This document shows, piece after piece, positions 6,345-14,552 of a stretch of 16,600 nt of DNA. The notes below the pieces were generated by a model, which saw nothing but the letters and a program-made list of their open reading frames with translations, was not told where the DNA came from and ran no database searches. The position numbers and the translations under genes are program-made. Origin of the DNA: an uncultured Collinsella sp. (GTDB lineage: Bacteria > Actinomycetota > Coriobacteriia > Coriobacteriales > Coriobacteriaceae); NCBI GenBank assembly GCA_902496455.1, contig CABVAY010000040.1, forward strand, positions 1 through 16,600. The letters run 5' to 3'. The first letter of the stretch is position 1; every line of letters starts with the position of its first letter.

Positions 6345-8063
6345 CGTGCGGTACTGACCGATTGCGCGGTACTTTTCATAGCGGAGGTTTGTGAGGGTCG
6401 CGTCGTCGAGCTGCCCAAGCGTATCGAAGGCATCAAATGCCGAGGACATGACGGCACCGGCGATCTCCTCATGCGACAGGCCCCTATCGTCAACAATGCC
6501 GTCGATGATGCCGAGCGCCAACAGATCGGGGGCCGTGAGCTTAAGCGCCTCGGCGGCCTCATTCGCGCGCTCGGTATCCTTCCACAGGATCGACGCACAG
6601 GCCTCGGGGCTCACGACCGAATAGGCCGAGCTCGAGAGCATCAGGATGCGGTCGGCCACGGACAGCGCCAGCGCGCCACCAGAGCCGCCCTCGCCTGTCA
6701 CCACCGAGACAATCGGCGTCTTGAGGCCGCTCATCTCCATGAGATTCTGGGCAATCGCCTCGCCCTGGCCGCGCTCCTCGGCACCGATGCCGCAAAACGC
6801 GCCCGAAGTATCAACCAGACACAGAACCGGTCGACCAAACTTTTCGGCCTGGCGCATAAGGCGACGCGCTTTGCGGTAGCCCTCGGGATGTGCCATACCA
6901 AAGTTGCGACGCATGCGCTCTTTGGTCGTGGTACCGCGCTCGACGGCGATAACCGTCACGGGTCGCCCGTCTTTCCAGCCAATGCCAGCCACCACGGCGG
7001 CGTCGTCGCCAAAGTAACGGTCGCCATGCAGCTCCACAAATCCATCCAGGCCCAGCGAGATCATCTCGCCCGCCGTGGCGCGATCTGCCGAGCGGGTCTG
7101 CTTGACAATCTCGAGTGCCGTTTTTGGCGCGGCCGTGCGCTTAAACAGATGTCCCAGCTTCTTGCCGCGGCGACCCGTATGCACGATCTCGTGCGGTGCC
7201 CCCAGGCCGGGCGCGTGCCCTTCGTGCAGCGCCAGCAGCTCGCCTACCGTGAGCGCGATCTCGCCACGCGGAACAACGGCATCGCAAAAGCCGTGCTCCA
7301 GCAAAAACTCGGAGCGCTGGAATCCCTTGGGCAGGCGCTTGTGCATGTTCTGCTCGATCACGCGCGGGCCGGCAAATGCCGTCAGGGCATCGGGCTCGGC
7401 CAGGATAATATCGCCCTCCATGGCAAAGCTCGCGGTTACGCCTCCGGTCGTGGGGTCAGTGAGCACCGTGATATACAGGCCGCCCGCCTCGCTATGGCGC
7501 CTAACCGCCGCAGAAATCTTGGCCATCTGCATAAGCGATGTCACGCCCTCTTGCATGCGCGCACCGCCCGAAACGGTAAAGCCGACAACTGGCAATCCAA
7601 GCTCGGTCGCTCGCTCAAATGTGCGACAGATCTTCTCGCCCACCACGGAACCCATCGAGCCCATCATAAAGTTGGCGTCCATAAAGAAGAGCGCCGTATC
7701 GCAACCGCAGATTTTGCCCTTGCCGCACACGACGGCATCGCGCTCGCCCGAACGTTCGCTCACGCTCTTGAGCTTGTCGGCATAGCCGGGAAACGAAAGG
7801 AAGTCCTCCGGCACCAGACTGGCATCCCATTCCTCAAACGTGCCCTCGTCAATCGTCATGCGCATGCGGTCGCGCCCGCTCACGCGAAAGTGTTTGCCGC
7901 AACGAGGACAGACCTCGAGGTTGTCGTGCAGGCGCGCCTCATCGATCACGCGGCGGCACTCCGGGCACTTGATAAACACGTGACGCGCGGGAAACTCGGC
8001 GCACGACTCGGTTATCGGCCCCTCAAGGACATTGACCGTCTTCGCTTTTCTATTCATCAGCAT
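6339..8063 (-). CDS. accDA: Fused acetyl-CoA carboxylase carboxyltransferase, AccD-AccA
   Basis: This single 574-aa chain carries both carboxyltransferase subunits, which are separate in E. coli. The AccD (beta) half, about 1-285, starts with the four-Cys zinc ribbon (C33xxC36 and C52xxC55) and has SGGARMQEG at 165-173 and TDPTTGGVTASFA at 202-214. The AccA (alpha) half, about 300-574, has ELHGDRYFGDD (344-354), GEGGSGGALAL (457-467) and SPEACASILWKD (485-496). The enzyme transfers the carboxyl group from carboxybiotin on AccB to acetyl-CoA, making malonyl-CoA. The ATG at 8063 overlaps the end of accC by 14 nt and has GGGGC upstream; the ATG at 8057 is an alternative. The coding sequence runs through the junction without a stop or frameshift, so this is a true fusion in the sequence given. 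Confidence 0.95.
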   Translation of the reverse strand: MLMNRKAKTVNVLEGPITESCAEFPARHVFIKCPECRRVIDEARLHDNLEVCPRCGKHFRVSGRDRMRMTIDEGTFEEWDASLVPEDFLSFPGYADKLKSVSERSGERDAVVCGKGKICGCDTALFFMDANFMMGSMGSVVGEKICRTFERATELGLPVVGFTVSGGARMQEGVTSLMQMAKISAAVRRHSEAGGLYITVLTDPTTGGVTASFAMEGDIILAEPDALTAFAGPRVIEQNMHKRLPKGFQRSEFLLEHGFCDAVVPRGEIALTVGELLALHEGHAPGLGAPHEIVHTGRRGKKLGHLFKRTAAPKTALEIVKQTRSADRATAGEMISLGLDGFVELHGDRYFGDDAAVVAGIGWKDGRPVTVIAVERGTTTKERMRRNFGMAHPEGYRKARRLMRQAEKFGRPVLCLVDTSGAFCGIGAEERGQGEAIAQNLMEMSGLKTPIVSVVTGEGGSGGALALSVADRILMLSSSAYSVVSPEACASILWKDTERANEAAEALKLTAPDLLALGIIDGIVDDRGLSHEEIAGAVMSSAFDAFDTLGQLDDATLTNLRYEKYRAIGQYRTM

Positions 8064-9393
8064 AGAGATGCCCCATCAGATCGGTGTGATACATGCCCGA
8101 CAAGAACTCGTCGTTTGCCAGCACGTCGAGCTGAAGCTCGCTGTTTTCGCTCACGCCCTCAATCACGAGCTCGCCCAAAGCCGAGCGCATCTTGCGAATG
8201 GCGCCGTCACGCGTGGGCGCACACACGATGAGCTTGCCGAGCATGGAGTCGTAGTACGGCGGAACGTTCGCACCGGTAAACATGGCAGAATCCCAGCGCA
8301 CGCGCGGACCACCCGGCACACGCAACGCGGTGACCGTTCCGCATGACGGCAGAAAGTCTGGCGTTTCGGCATTGATGCGGCACTCCATGGCGTGGTTGTG
8401 GACCGGCATGTCCTCTTGCTCAAAGGGCAGAGGCTGGCCGGCTGCCACGCGCAGCTGCCACTTGACCAAGTCGGTATCGGTCACAAACTCCGTAACCGGA
8501 TGCTCCACCTGCAAGCGCGTGTTCATTTCCATAAAGTAGAAATTGCCGTCGTCCGAATACAGGAACTCGATGGTACCGGCTCCTTCGTAGCCGACGGCAC
8601 GAGCCAGGTCACGTGCCGCCTTGTGCATGCGAGCACGAATGTCGTCGTGTCCGTCGAGGCACGGCGCGGGGCTCTCCTCGATCAGCTTTTGGTTGCGACG
8701 CTGCACCGAGCACTCGCGCTCGCCAAGCGAAAACACATGGCCCTGCTTATCGGCCATAATCTGCACCTCAACGTGGTGCGCCGGCGCGACGAACTTCTCC
8801 ATGTAGCACTCGCCGTCGCCAAAAACGGCCTCGCCCTCGGCACGCGCCTCGATGAACGCCTTTGCCGCATCTTCCACGCGCTCGACCTTGCGAATGCCGC
8901 GACCGCCGCCGCCCGCACGCGCCTTAATAAGCACGGGGCAGCCAATGCGCTCAGCCTCGGTCGTTGCCTCCTCGGGACTTTTGAGCAAATCGCAGCCCGG
9001 CACGATGGGCACGCCCGCCGCGGCAGCCGTTCGACGTGCGGCGTCCTTGTCGCCCATGCTGTCGATCACCTTGGCCGAAGGACCAACAAACGCCAGGCCA
9101 TACTTGTCGCAGTCGCGCACGAAGCTCGCCTTCTCGGAGAAAAAGCCATAGCCGGGATGAATTGCCTTAGCTCCCGACTTTACGGCACAGGTGAGCACAG
9201 CATCGTCGTTGAGGTAGCTCTCGGCAAGACGCGGACCGCCGATGCAATACGCCTCGTCGGCAAGCTGCACGTGCAGCGCGTCCGCATCGGCCGTGGAATA
9301 AACGGCGACGGTCTTGATGCCCATATCGCGGCACGCGCGGATAACACGGACCGCGACTTCGCCGCGGTTGGCGATGAGCACTTTGTCGAACAT
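8050..9393 (-). CDS. accC: Acetyl-CoA carboxylase, biotin carboxylase subunit
   Basis: The 447-aa product is full length for AccC, an ATP-grasp enzyme that carboxylates the biotin on AccB using bicarbonate and ATP. The N-terminal domain starts MFDKVLIANRGEVAVRVIRA. The glycine-rich ATP loop is KARAGGGGRGIRKV at 157-170. The catalytic segment EMNTRLQVEHPVTE begins at 289, with Glu289, Asn291 and Arg293 matching the E. coli catalytic residues. The ATG at 9393 was chosen over longer in-frame extensions because all homologues start here and AAGGAAGG lies upstream. It follows fabZ by 10 nt and overlaps accDA by 14 nt, suggesting coupled translation of the carboxylase subunits. Confidence 0.97.
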   Translation of the reverse strand: MFDKVLIANRGEVAVRVIRACRDMGIKTVAVYSTADADALHVQLADEAYCIGGPRLAESYLNDDAVLTCAVKSGAKAIHPGYGFFSEKASFVRDCDKYGLAFVGPSAKVIDSMGDKDAARRTAAAAGVPIVPGCDLLKSPEEATTEAERIGCPVLIKARAGGGGRGIRKVERVEDAAKAFIEARAEGEAVFGDGECYMEKFVAPAHHVEVQIMADKQGHVFSLGERECSVQRRNQKLIEESPAPCLDGHDDIRARMHKAARDLARAVGYEGAGTIEFLYSDDGNFYFMEMNTRLQVEHPVTEFVTDTDLVKWQLRVAAGQPLPFEQEDMPVHNHAMECRINAETPDFLPSCGTVTALRVPGGPRVRWDSAMFTGANVPPYYDSMLGKLIVCAPTRDGAIRKMRSALGELVIEGVSENSELQLDVLANDEFLSGMYHTDLMGHLYADE

Positions 9394-9403
9394 GAAGCCT
9401 TCC

Positions 9404-9826
9404 TTAACTTTCGTGCATGAGTGCAAAAGACATATCGGCGCGGCAGCAAACCTCACCGTTGACGCTCGCAGTACCCGTCGCAAAGCGGAACGGCCCGCGC
9501 GCACGCGTGATGGTGCACACCAGATCAACCGTGTCGCCCGGGCGCACCGGACGCTTAAAGCGCACCTTGTCCAGACTCGTGTAGAACGGCGTCGCGCCGC
9601 GCGCTTCCTCATCGCCCATCAGCAGCACGCAACAGTTTTGGGCGAGCATCTCGCACTGAATCACGCCGGGGACCACCGGGTTTCCCGGAAAATGCCCCTG
9701 CAAAAAGTACTCGTCGCCCGTAATCGTGATCTTGCCGTGGGCCTCGTCGCCCACCAGCTCGGCCTCGTCGAGCAAAAGCATCGGTTCGCGATGCGGCAAC
9801 AGTTCCTTAAGCTCTTCTTTGTTCAT
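9404..9826 (-). CDS. fabZ: 3-hydroxyacyl-ACP dehydratase FabZ
   Basis: The 140-aa product has the FabZ hot-dog fold signatures: LPHREPMLLLD at 10-20 and GHFPGNPVVPGVIQCEMLAQ at 44-63. Catalytic His45 and Glu59 are both present. It removes water from 3-hydroxyacyl-ACP to give trans-2-enoyl-ACP in each elongation cycle. The ATG at 9826 is preferred over the upstream GTG at 9835 because AGGTGA is correctly spaced for the ATG. It starts 9 nt after the accB stop. No fabA, fabM or fabN is visible, so how unsaturated chains arise cannot be told from this window. Confidence 0.96.
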   Translation of the reverse strand: MNKEELKELLPHREPMLLLDEAELVGDEAHGKITITGDEYFLQGHFPGNPVVPGVIQCEMLAQNCCVLLMGDEEARGATPFYTSLDKVRFKRPVRPGDTVDLVCTITRARGPFRFATGTASVNGEVCCRADMSFALMHES

Positions 9827-9835
9827 GGATATCAC

Positions 9836-10309
9836 CTATCCGATCCTCATGAGGCAGCTGCCAAACTCCACGAGGTCGCCGTCGGCCACGCAGATCTCGA
9901 GCACCTCGCCGTCTGCCTCTGCCGTTACCTCGTTGAGAACCTTCATGGCCTCGATGATGCAGAGCGTCTCGCCGGCCTTGACCTTAGAGCCCACGTGCAC
10001 AAACGGCTCGTCGCCCGGCGCCGGGGCAGCATAGAAAACGCCGACCATGGGAGCGGTCACCTCGGTGCCCTTGGGCTCCGGTGCGGCGGCAGGTGTCTGC
10101 GCGGCGGGCTCCGGTGCGGCAGGCGCGACTGTGGGAGCTGCAACTGGAGCGGCCATAGCGCTCGGCATGGGCATGGGCACGGCAACCGGCTGTGCGGCGC
10201 TCGCGCGCTCGAGTTCGACCGCGGTGCCATCGGGCTCCTCAACGCGTACGCGCGTGAGGCCGCGGTCCTCCATAACATCGGCTATCTCGGCAAGTCTTTT
10301 GGAATCCAT
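9836..10309 (-). CDS. accB: Biotin carboxyl carrier protein of acetyl-CoA carboxylase
   Basis: The 157-aa product has an N-terminal domain of about 35 residues, an Ala/Pro-rich flexible linker at about 38-80, and a C-terminal biotinyl domain. The biotin acceptor is Lys123 in EAMKVLNEV. The 'thumb' typical of ACC-type carriers is present (PAPGDEPFVHVG, about 96-107), which argues against a different biotin enzyme. It shuttles carboxybiotin between AccC and AccDA. Its ATG lies three bases after the fabF stop, with AGGAG inside the end of fabF. The ligase that should modify it, BirA, is encoded divergently at the head of the same cluster. Confidence 0.97.
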   Translation of the reverse strand: MDSKRLAEIADVMEDRGLTRVRVEEPDGTAVELERASAAQPVAVPMPMPSAMAAPVAAPTVAPAAPEPAAQTPAAAPEPKGTEVTAPMVGVFYAAPAPGDEPFVHVGSKVKAGETLCIIEAMKVLNEVTAEADGEVLEICVADGDLVEFGSCLMRIG

Positions 10310-10312
10310 GCT

Positions 10313-11560
10313 CTAGCTCCTCGTATATCTACGCAGCGCGATGGCGGCGTTGTGTCCGCCAAAGCCCAGGTTGGTCGAAAGCGCCCAGGTAAGGTCGGCG
10401 CGAACCGCGCGATTGGGCGTGTAGTCAAGATCGCAGGCGGGATCGGGCGTGTGGTAGTTAATGGTCGGCGGCACCACGCCCTGCTCGAGCGCCATGGCGC
10501 AGGCCATGACCTCGATGGCGCCCGTGGCACCGATCATGTGGCCGGTCATCGACTTAGTCGACGAGACGTGCGCGGCGCGCGCCGCGTCCTCGCCGAGCGC
10601 ACGCTTAATGCCCGTCGTCTCGGACGAATCGTTGAGCTTGGTCGATGTGCCGTGGGCATTGATGTAGAGACCCTCGGAAGGCTTGACGTCGCCCTCGGTC
10701 ACCGCCAGCGATATCGCGCGGGCAATGCCGGCAGCCTCGGGATCAGGACTCGTGATGTGATAGGCATCATCGGTGTTGCCGTAGCCCACGACCTCGGCAT
10801 AAATGTGCGCACCGCGCGCCTGCGCATGTTCCATGCTCTCGAGTACCAGCACGCAGGCGCCCTCGCCCATCACAAAGCCGTCGCGGTCTGCATCGAACGG
10901 ACGGCAGGCCGTCGCGGGATCGGGGTTGGTGGTCAATGCGCGGCAGGACGTAAAGCCCGCAACGGCATCGGGGATAATTGCAGCCTCGGCGCCGCCCGCG
11001 AGGATCGCGTCGGCATAGCCGTGCTTGATGGCGCGGAACGCCTCGCCCACCGCATGGGCCGAGGTTGCGCACGCGGTCACCACGGGCAGGGTCGGGCCCT
11101 TTGCCTTGTGGCGGATTGCGATATTGCCCGATGCCATGTTGGGGATCATCATCGCGATCATATAGGGCGATGCGCGGCGGGGCCCACGTTCGGCAATCGT
11201 ATGGACGTTGTCGACGAGCGTCGTCATGCCGCCCACGCCCGAGCCCACGTAGACGCCCAGGCGCTCGCGATCGATGGCGCCTTCGACATCAAAGCCCGCA
11301 TCGTGCATGGCTTCGTCCGAAGCCGCCATCGCAAACTGAACGCAGGGGTCGAGATGCTTGGCGTCACGCTTGCCAAAGTACTCGTTGCCGTCAAAGCCCT
11401 TGACCTCGGCTGCCACCTTGACGGCAAACGCATCGGTATCGAAGTGCGTGATCGGGCCGATACCGCACGTGCCGGCGCACATGGCCGCCCAGGTGGCAAG
11501 CGCGGTGTTGCCGAGCGGCGACACGGCACCGATACCGGTGATTGCAACTCTCTGTTCCAT
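10313..11560 (-). CDS. fabF: Beta-ketoacyl-ACP synthase II
   Basis: The 415-aa product is a full-length KAS II condensing enzyme. Catalytic residues are Cys164 in VVTACATSAHA, His303 in NAHGTST and His341 in STKSMTGHMIGATG, the Cys-His-His triad expected of FabF/FabB. The C-terminal NLGFGGHNAAI motif is also present. It extends acyl-ACP by two carbons using malonyl-ACP. The ATG at 11560 is chosen because GGAG lies six bases upstream and homologues start near MEQRVAITG; ATGs at 11563 and 11578 are in frame but poorly spaced. It is the only elongating condensing enzyme in the cluster. It follows fabG by 39 nt and nearly abuts accB. Confidence 0.96.
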   Translation of the reverse strand: MEQRVAITGIGAVSPLGNTALATWAAMCAGTCGIGPITHFDTDAFAVKVAAEVKGFDGNEYFGKRDAKHLDPCVQFAMAASDEAMHDAGFDVEGAIDRERLGVYVGSGVGGMTTLVDNVHTIAERGPRRASPYMIAMMIPNMASGNIAIRHKAKGPTLPVVTACATSAHAVGEAFRAIKHGYADAILAGGAEAAIIPDAVAGFTSCRALTTNPDPATACRPFDADRDGFVMGEGACVLVLESMEHAQARGAHIYAEVVGYGNTDDAYHITSPDPEAAGIARAISLAVTEGDVKPSEGLYINAHGTSTKLNDSSETTGIKRALGEDAARAAHVSSTKSMTGHMIGATGAIEVMACAMALEQGVVPPTINYHTPDPACDLDYTPNRAVRADLTWALSTNLGFGGHNAAIALRRYTRS

Positions 11561-11599
11561 CATGGTCTCCTCATCCAAGCCGTTCTTCGGCCCTGGTTT

Positions 11600-12373
11600 C
11601 TACATCGCCATTCCGCCGTCGACGCACACGACCTCACCCGTAATGTAGGCAGCCGCATCGCTCGCCAGAAAGCGCACTACGCCGGCCACCTCCTCGGGGC
11701 GCGCCATACGCTTAAGGGGAATCTGCTCCTCGGTTACCGTACGCACCTTCTCCGAGAGCTTTGCCGTCATATCCGTCTCGACAAACCCGGGGGCAACCGC
11801 GTTCACTCGTACGCCGCGGGGCGCAAGCTCGCGCGCCACCGCCTTGGTCAGGCCGATCACGCCCGCCTTGGAGGCAGCGTAGTTGGCTTGCCCGGCATTG
11901 CCCATCAGGCCCACGACCGAGCTCATGTTGACGACGCAGCCGCCGCGCTGGCGCATAAAGGTCTTGGTGAGCGCGCGCGTCGTGTTAAACGTTCCTTTAA
12001 GATTGACATCGAGCACGCGATCGAAGGCGTCATCGCCCATGCGCATGAGCAGGCCATCGCGGGTGATGCCAGCGTTGTTGACGAGCGCCCAAATGGAGCC
12101 AAAGTCGTTGAGGACCGCTTCCACGCACGCGTTGACGGCAGCGGGGTCGGCCACGTCGCATTGATATGAGCGCGCCGTGGCGCCAGCCGCCTCGCAGACG
12201 TCGCACGTCTCGCGCGCCGCATCGACGCTGCCGGCATAGACGACGGCGATATCGTAGCCATCCTCCGCCAGACCGATAGCGCAGGCGCGGCCGATACCCC
12301 GCGAGCCGCCCGTGACCAGTGCCACGCGACGTGAGTCGTTGCGCTCGAGCGCGCCATTGTTCAAGTTGCCCAT
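11600..12373 (-). CDS. fabG: 3-oxoacyl-ACP reductase FabG
   Basis: The 257-aa product is a classical short-chain dehydrogenase. It has the nucleotide-binding TGGSRGIG at 21-28, NNAG at 99-102, and the catalytic set Asn124, Ser152, Tyr165 and Lys169 (YAASK). The C-terminal APGFVETDMT and the ending VCVDGGMAM are typical of FabG. It reduces 3-ketoacyl-ACP, normally with NADPH. The N-terminus is about 12 residues longer than in E. coli FabG; the ATG at 12373 is kept because of the AAAGGA upstream. It follows fabD by 30 nt. Confidence 0.96.
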   Translation of the reverse strand: MGNLNNGALERNDSRRVALVTGGSRGIGRACAIGLAEDGYDIAVVYAGSVDAARETCDVCEAAGATARSYQCDVADPAAVNACVEAVLNDFGSIWALVNNAGITRDGLLMRMGDDAFDRVLDVNLKGTFNTTRALTKTFMRQRGGCVVNMSSVVGLMGNAGQANYAASKAGVIGLTKAVARELAPRGVRVNAVAPGFVETDMTAKLSEKVRTVTEEQIPLKRMARPEEVAGVVRFLASDAAAYITGEVVCVDGGMAM

Positions 12374-12403
12374 GTCATTCCTTTCGGGTTACAGCCCTGT
12401 GGA

Positions 12404-13330
12404 CTATGCGAGCTCGTCGGCAATAGCTGCGACCTGCTCGGCCGTCTCGCACGAATACACACGAACGTCGCTCAACGTACGCTTGATCAGGCCGGACAGC
12501 GTTTTGCCGGGGCCGACCTCAATAAACGTGTCGATGCCCTGATCCTGCAGAGTATGCAGCGTGTCGACCCAGCGCACGGGATGGCTCACCTGGTTGGCCA
12601 AGACATCCGATGCCGTCTGGGGATCCGCCGGATAGGGCGCCGCTGTCATATTTGCCAAAACAGGAATGAGCAACGGAGACGGCGCGTGACCGGCCTCAAT
12701 ATATGCGGCAAGGCCACAGGTCGCCTCGGCCATATAGGGGCTATGAAATGCACCCGACACCGCGACCTTCATGGCGCGGCCGCCAGCCTCTTTTACTAGG
12801 ACGTCGAGGGTCTGCAGCGCATCGGGCGCTCCGGCCACAACCGTCTGCTGGGGACTGTTGTAGTTGACCGGCCAGCAGTCCTCGCCGGCCTGCGCAGCCA
12901 GGTTCTCGACTTGCGCAGCATCAAGTTTGATGACGGCGCGCATGCCGCCGGGGTGACGCTCGGCCGCCGTGGCCATCAATGCCGCGCGCTCACACACGAG
13001 CTCAAAACCCGCTCGCGTATCGAATGCCCCCGCAAAGGTGAGTGCAGCGACCTCGCCCAGCGAGAATCCCGCACAGGCGGCAGGCACCACGCCGCGCTCG
13101 CGCAGGGCGACGGCGACAGCCAAGTCGTGCACGAACACGCAAGGCTGCGTGTTCTCGGTCTGCGAGAGCTCCTCCTTGGAGGCGCTCCGGCACTGCTCGC
13201 TCGTCCCCGGGCGCACCTCGTCGGCAATGGCGAACACCTCGGCGGCCGCCGGCGATGTCTCGATCAAGTCGACGCCCATCGCGGGGTGCTGGGCACCCTG
13301 GCCGGCAAACAAAAACGCTACGCCACCCAT
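12404..13330 (-). CDS. fabD: Malonyl-CoA:ACP transacylase
   Basis: The 308-aa product has the transacylase motifs: FAGQGAQ near residues 8-14, the nucleophile Ser90 in AGFSLGE, Arg115 in CERAALM, His196 in SGAFHSPYM and the C-terminal EVGPGKTLSGL. It moves malonyl from CoA to the phosphopantetheine arm of AcpP. The ATG at 13330 is preferred: AAGGG is nine bases upstream and homologues start close to it, whereas the GTG at 13336 sits too near the Shine-Dalgarno. Its start overlaps the end of fabK by 13 nt, implying coupled translation. Confidence 0.96.
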   Translation of the reverse strand: MGGVAFLFAGQGAQHPAMGVDLIETSPAAAEVFAIADEVRPGTSEQCRSASKEELSQTENTQPCVFVHDLAVAVALRERGVVPAACAGFSLGEVAALTFAGAFDTRAGFELVCERAALMATAAERHPGGMRAVIKLDAAQVENLAAQAGEDCWPVNYNSPQQTVVAGAPDALQTLDVLVKEAGGRAMKVAVSGAFHSPYMAEATCGLAAYIEAGHAPSPLLIPVLANMTAAPYPADPQTASDVLANQVSHPVRWVDTLHTLQDQGIDTFIEVGPGKTLSGLIKRTLSDVRVYSCETAEQVAAIADELA

Positions 13331-14262
13331 GCGCACGCACCCTTCAGGACGTGCTCGGCGCCATCGACCAGGTCGTCAACGATTTCGCGTGCGCTCTGGC
13401 GCTCGTTGACCATGCCGGCAATCTGTCCACACAAAAACGAACCCTCTTCGTAGTTGCCGTCCTTGGCGGCCTTACGCAGCGCACCGGTTCCCATAGCACC
13501 GAGCTCCTCGGCACTCGCGCCGGAACCCTCGCTCTTGGCATAGGCGTTGGTGAAGGGGCTCTTGAGGGCGCGCACTGGATGTCCCGTCGAGCGACCGGTC
13601 GCACGCGTTGAAGTGTCGTTGGCCTTCAGGACCATCTCTTTGTACTGCTCCGAGACGGTGCACTCGTCTGCGACCAGAAAGCGCGTACCCACTTGCACGC
13701 CTTCGGCGCCCAGCATAAAGGCGGCCGCCACGCCGCGGCCGTCGGCAATACCGCCGGCGGCCACGACGGGAATGTCAACCGCATCGACGACCTGCGGCAC
13801 CAGTGCCATCGTCGAGGTCTCGCCAATATGGCCGCCCGATTCGGTACCCTCGGCAACAACCGCCGTGGCTCCACGACGTGCCACGAGGCGCGCCAGCGCC
13901 ACCGAGGCAACGACCGGGATGACCTTGATGCCCGCCTCGTTCCACGCCTTCATGTACTTGGCGGGATTGCCGGCGCCCGTCACGACGACCGGCACTCGCT
14001 CGTCAATCACGACCTGTGCAACCTCGTCGGCAAACGGGCTCATGAGCATGACGTTCACGCCAAAGGGCTTATCCGTCTTGGCGCGCAGCTCATGAATCTG
14101 GTCGCGAAGCCAGTTGGCGTCGGCGTTCATGGCCGCGATGATGCCTAAGCCACCCGCCTCGGACACTGCGGACGCCAGCGAGGCATCGGCAATCCAGGCC
14201 ATACCGCCCTGGAACACGGGCTTTTCGATGCCGAGCAGATCGCAGAGAGGAGTCTTGAGCAT
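13318..14262 (-). CDS. fabK: Enoyl-ACP reductase II (FMN-dependent FabK)
   Basis: The 314-aa product belongs to the nitronate monooxygenase/FabK TIM-barrel family. It begins with LLGIEKPVFQGGMAWIAD, has the catalytic His145 in ESGGHIGE (equivalent to His144 in Streptococcus FabK), and FMN-phosphate segments AAGGIADGRG and EGVQVGTRF. FabK reduces enoyl-ACP with NADH through FMN. Its place between acpP and fabD, exactly as in streptococci, identifies it as FabK rather than a nitronate monooxygenase. FabK is not inhibited by triclosan; no fabI is seen in this window. The ATG lies two bases after the acpP stop, with GGAG inside the acpP end. Confidence 0.95.
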   Translation of the reverse strand: MLKTPLCDLLGIEKPVFQGGMAWIADASLASAVSEAGGLGIIAAMNADANWLRDQIHELRAKTDKPFGVNVMLMSPFADEVAQVVIDERVPVVVTGAGNPAKYMKAWNEAGIKVIPVVASVALARLVARRGATAVVAEGTESGGHIGETSTMALVPQVVDAVDIPVVAAGGIADGRGVAAAFMLGAEGVQVGTRFLVADECTVSEQYKEMVLKANDTSTRATGRSTGHPVRALKSPFTNAYAKSEGSGASAEELGAMGTGALRKAAKDGNYEEGSFLCGQIAGMVNERQSAREIVDDLVDGAEHVLKGACAWVA

Positions 14263-14264
14263 CT

Positions 14265-14501
14265 CTACTTCTCCAATGCCGCCTCGACCGTATCGGCGAA
14301 CTCGCCGACCGTCTTGGGGTTCTCCTCGGTATCGAGCTGGATGCCAAACTCGTCCTCGACGGCGACGAGGATCTCGACGGTACCCAGGCTGTCGAGACCA
14401 ATCTCTTCGAGCGTGGACTCGGGCTTCATCTCGACATCGTCAAGACCGGCGGTCTCGCGGATAACGTCGCAAACGCGCTCGAAGGTCTTCTGATCTGCCA
14501 T
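14265..14501 (-). CDS. acpP: Acyl carrier protein
   Basis: The 78-aa acidic product is standard ACP length. The phosphopantetheine attachment site is Ser38 in EIGLDSLGTVE. It carries growing acyl chains between FabD, FabH, FabF, FabG, FabZ and FabK. An AAAGGAGAA Shine-Dalgarno stands just upstream of the ATG, in keeping with the high expression expected of ACP. It lies 51 nt after fabH and 2 nt before fabK. The fabH-acpP gap contains a GCCCTAGGGC palindrome of unclear meaning. Confidence 0.97.
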   Translation of the reverse strand: MADQKTFERVCDVIRETAGLDDVEMKPESTLEEIGLDSLGTVEILVAVEDEFGIQLDTEENPKTVGEFADTVEAALEK

Positions 14502-14552
14502 GGTAGTTCTCCTTTGGTTGTGCCCTAGGGCGTTTTTATTTCCTATGTGCGA

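Noticed and set aside
9314..12169. Very long plus-strand open frame opposite accC, fabZ, accB, fabF and fabG
   Set aside because: It spans several well-identified minus-strand genes, has no recognisable domain and low-complexity composition; it is a by-product of GC-rich third codon positions. The same applies to 6246-8231 opposite accDA and 31-909 opposite rplB.
14502..14552. GCCCTAGGGC palindrome followed by a T-run (plus strand) between fabH and acpP as a terminator
   Set aside because: The T-run is on the side opposite to operon transcription, and the palindrome leaves almost no loop; it would not stop minus-strand transcription.
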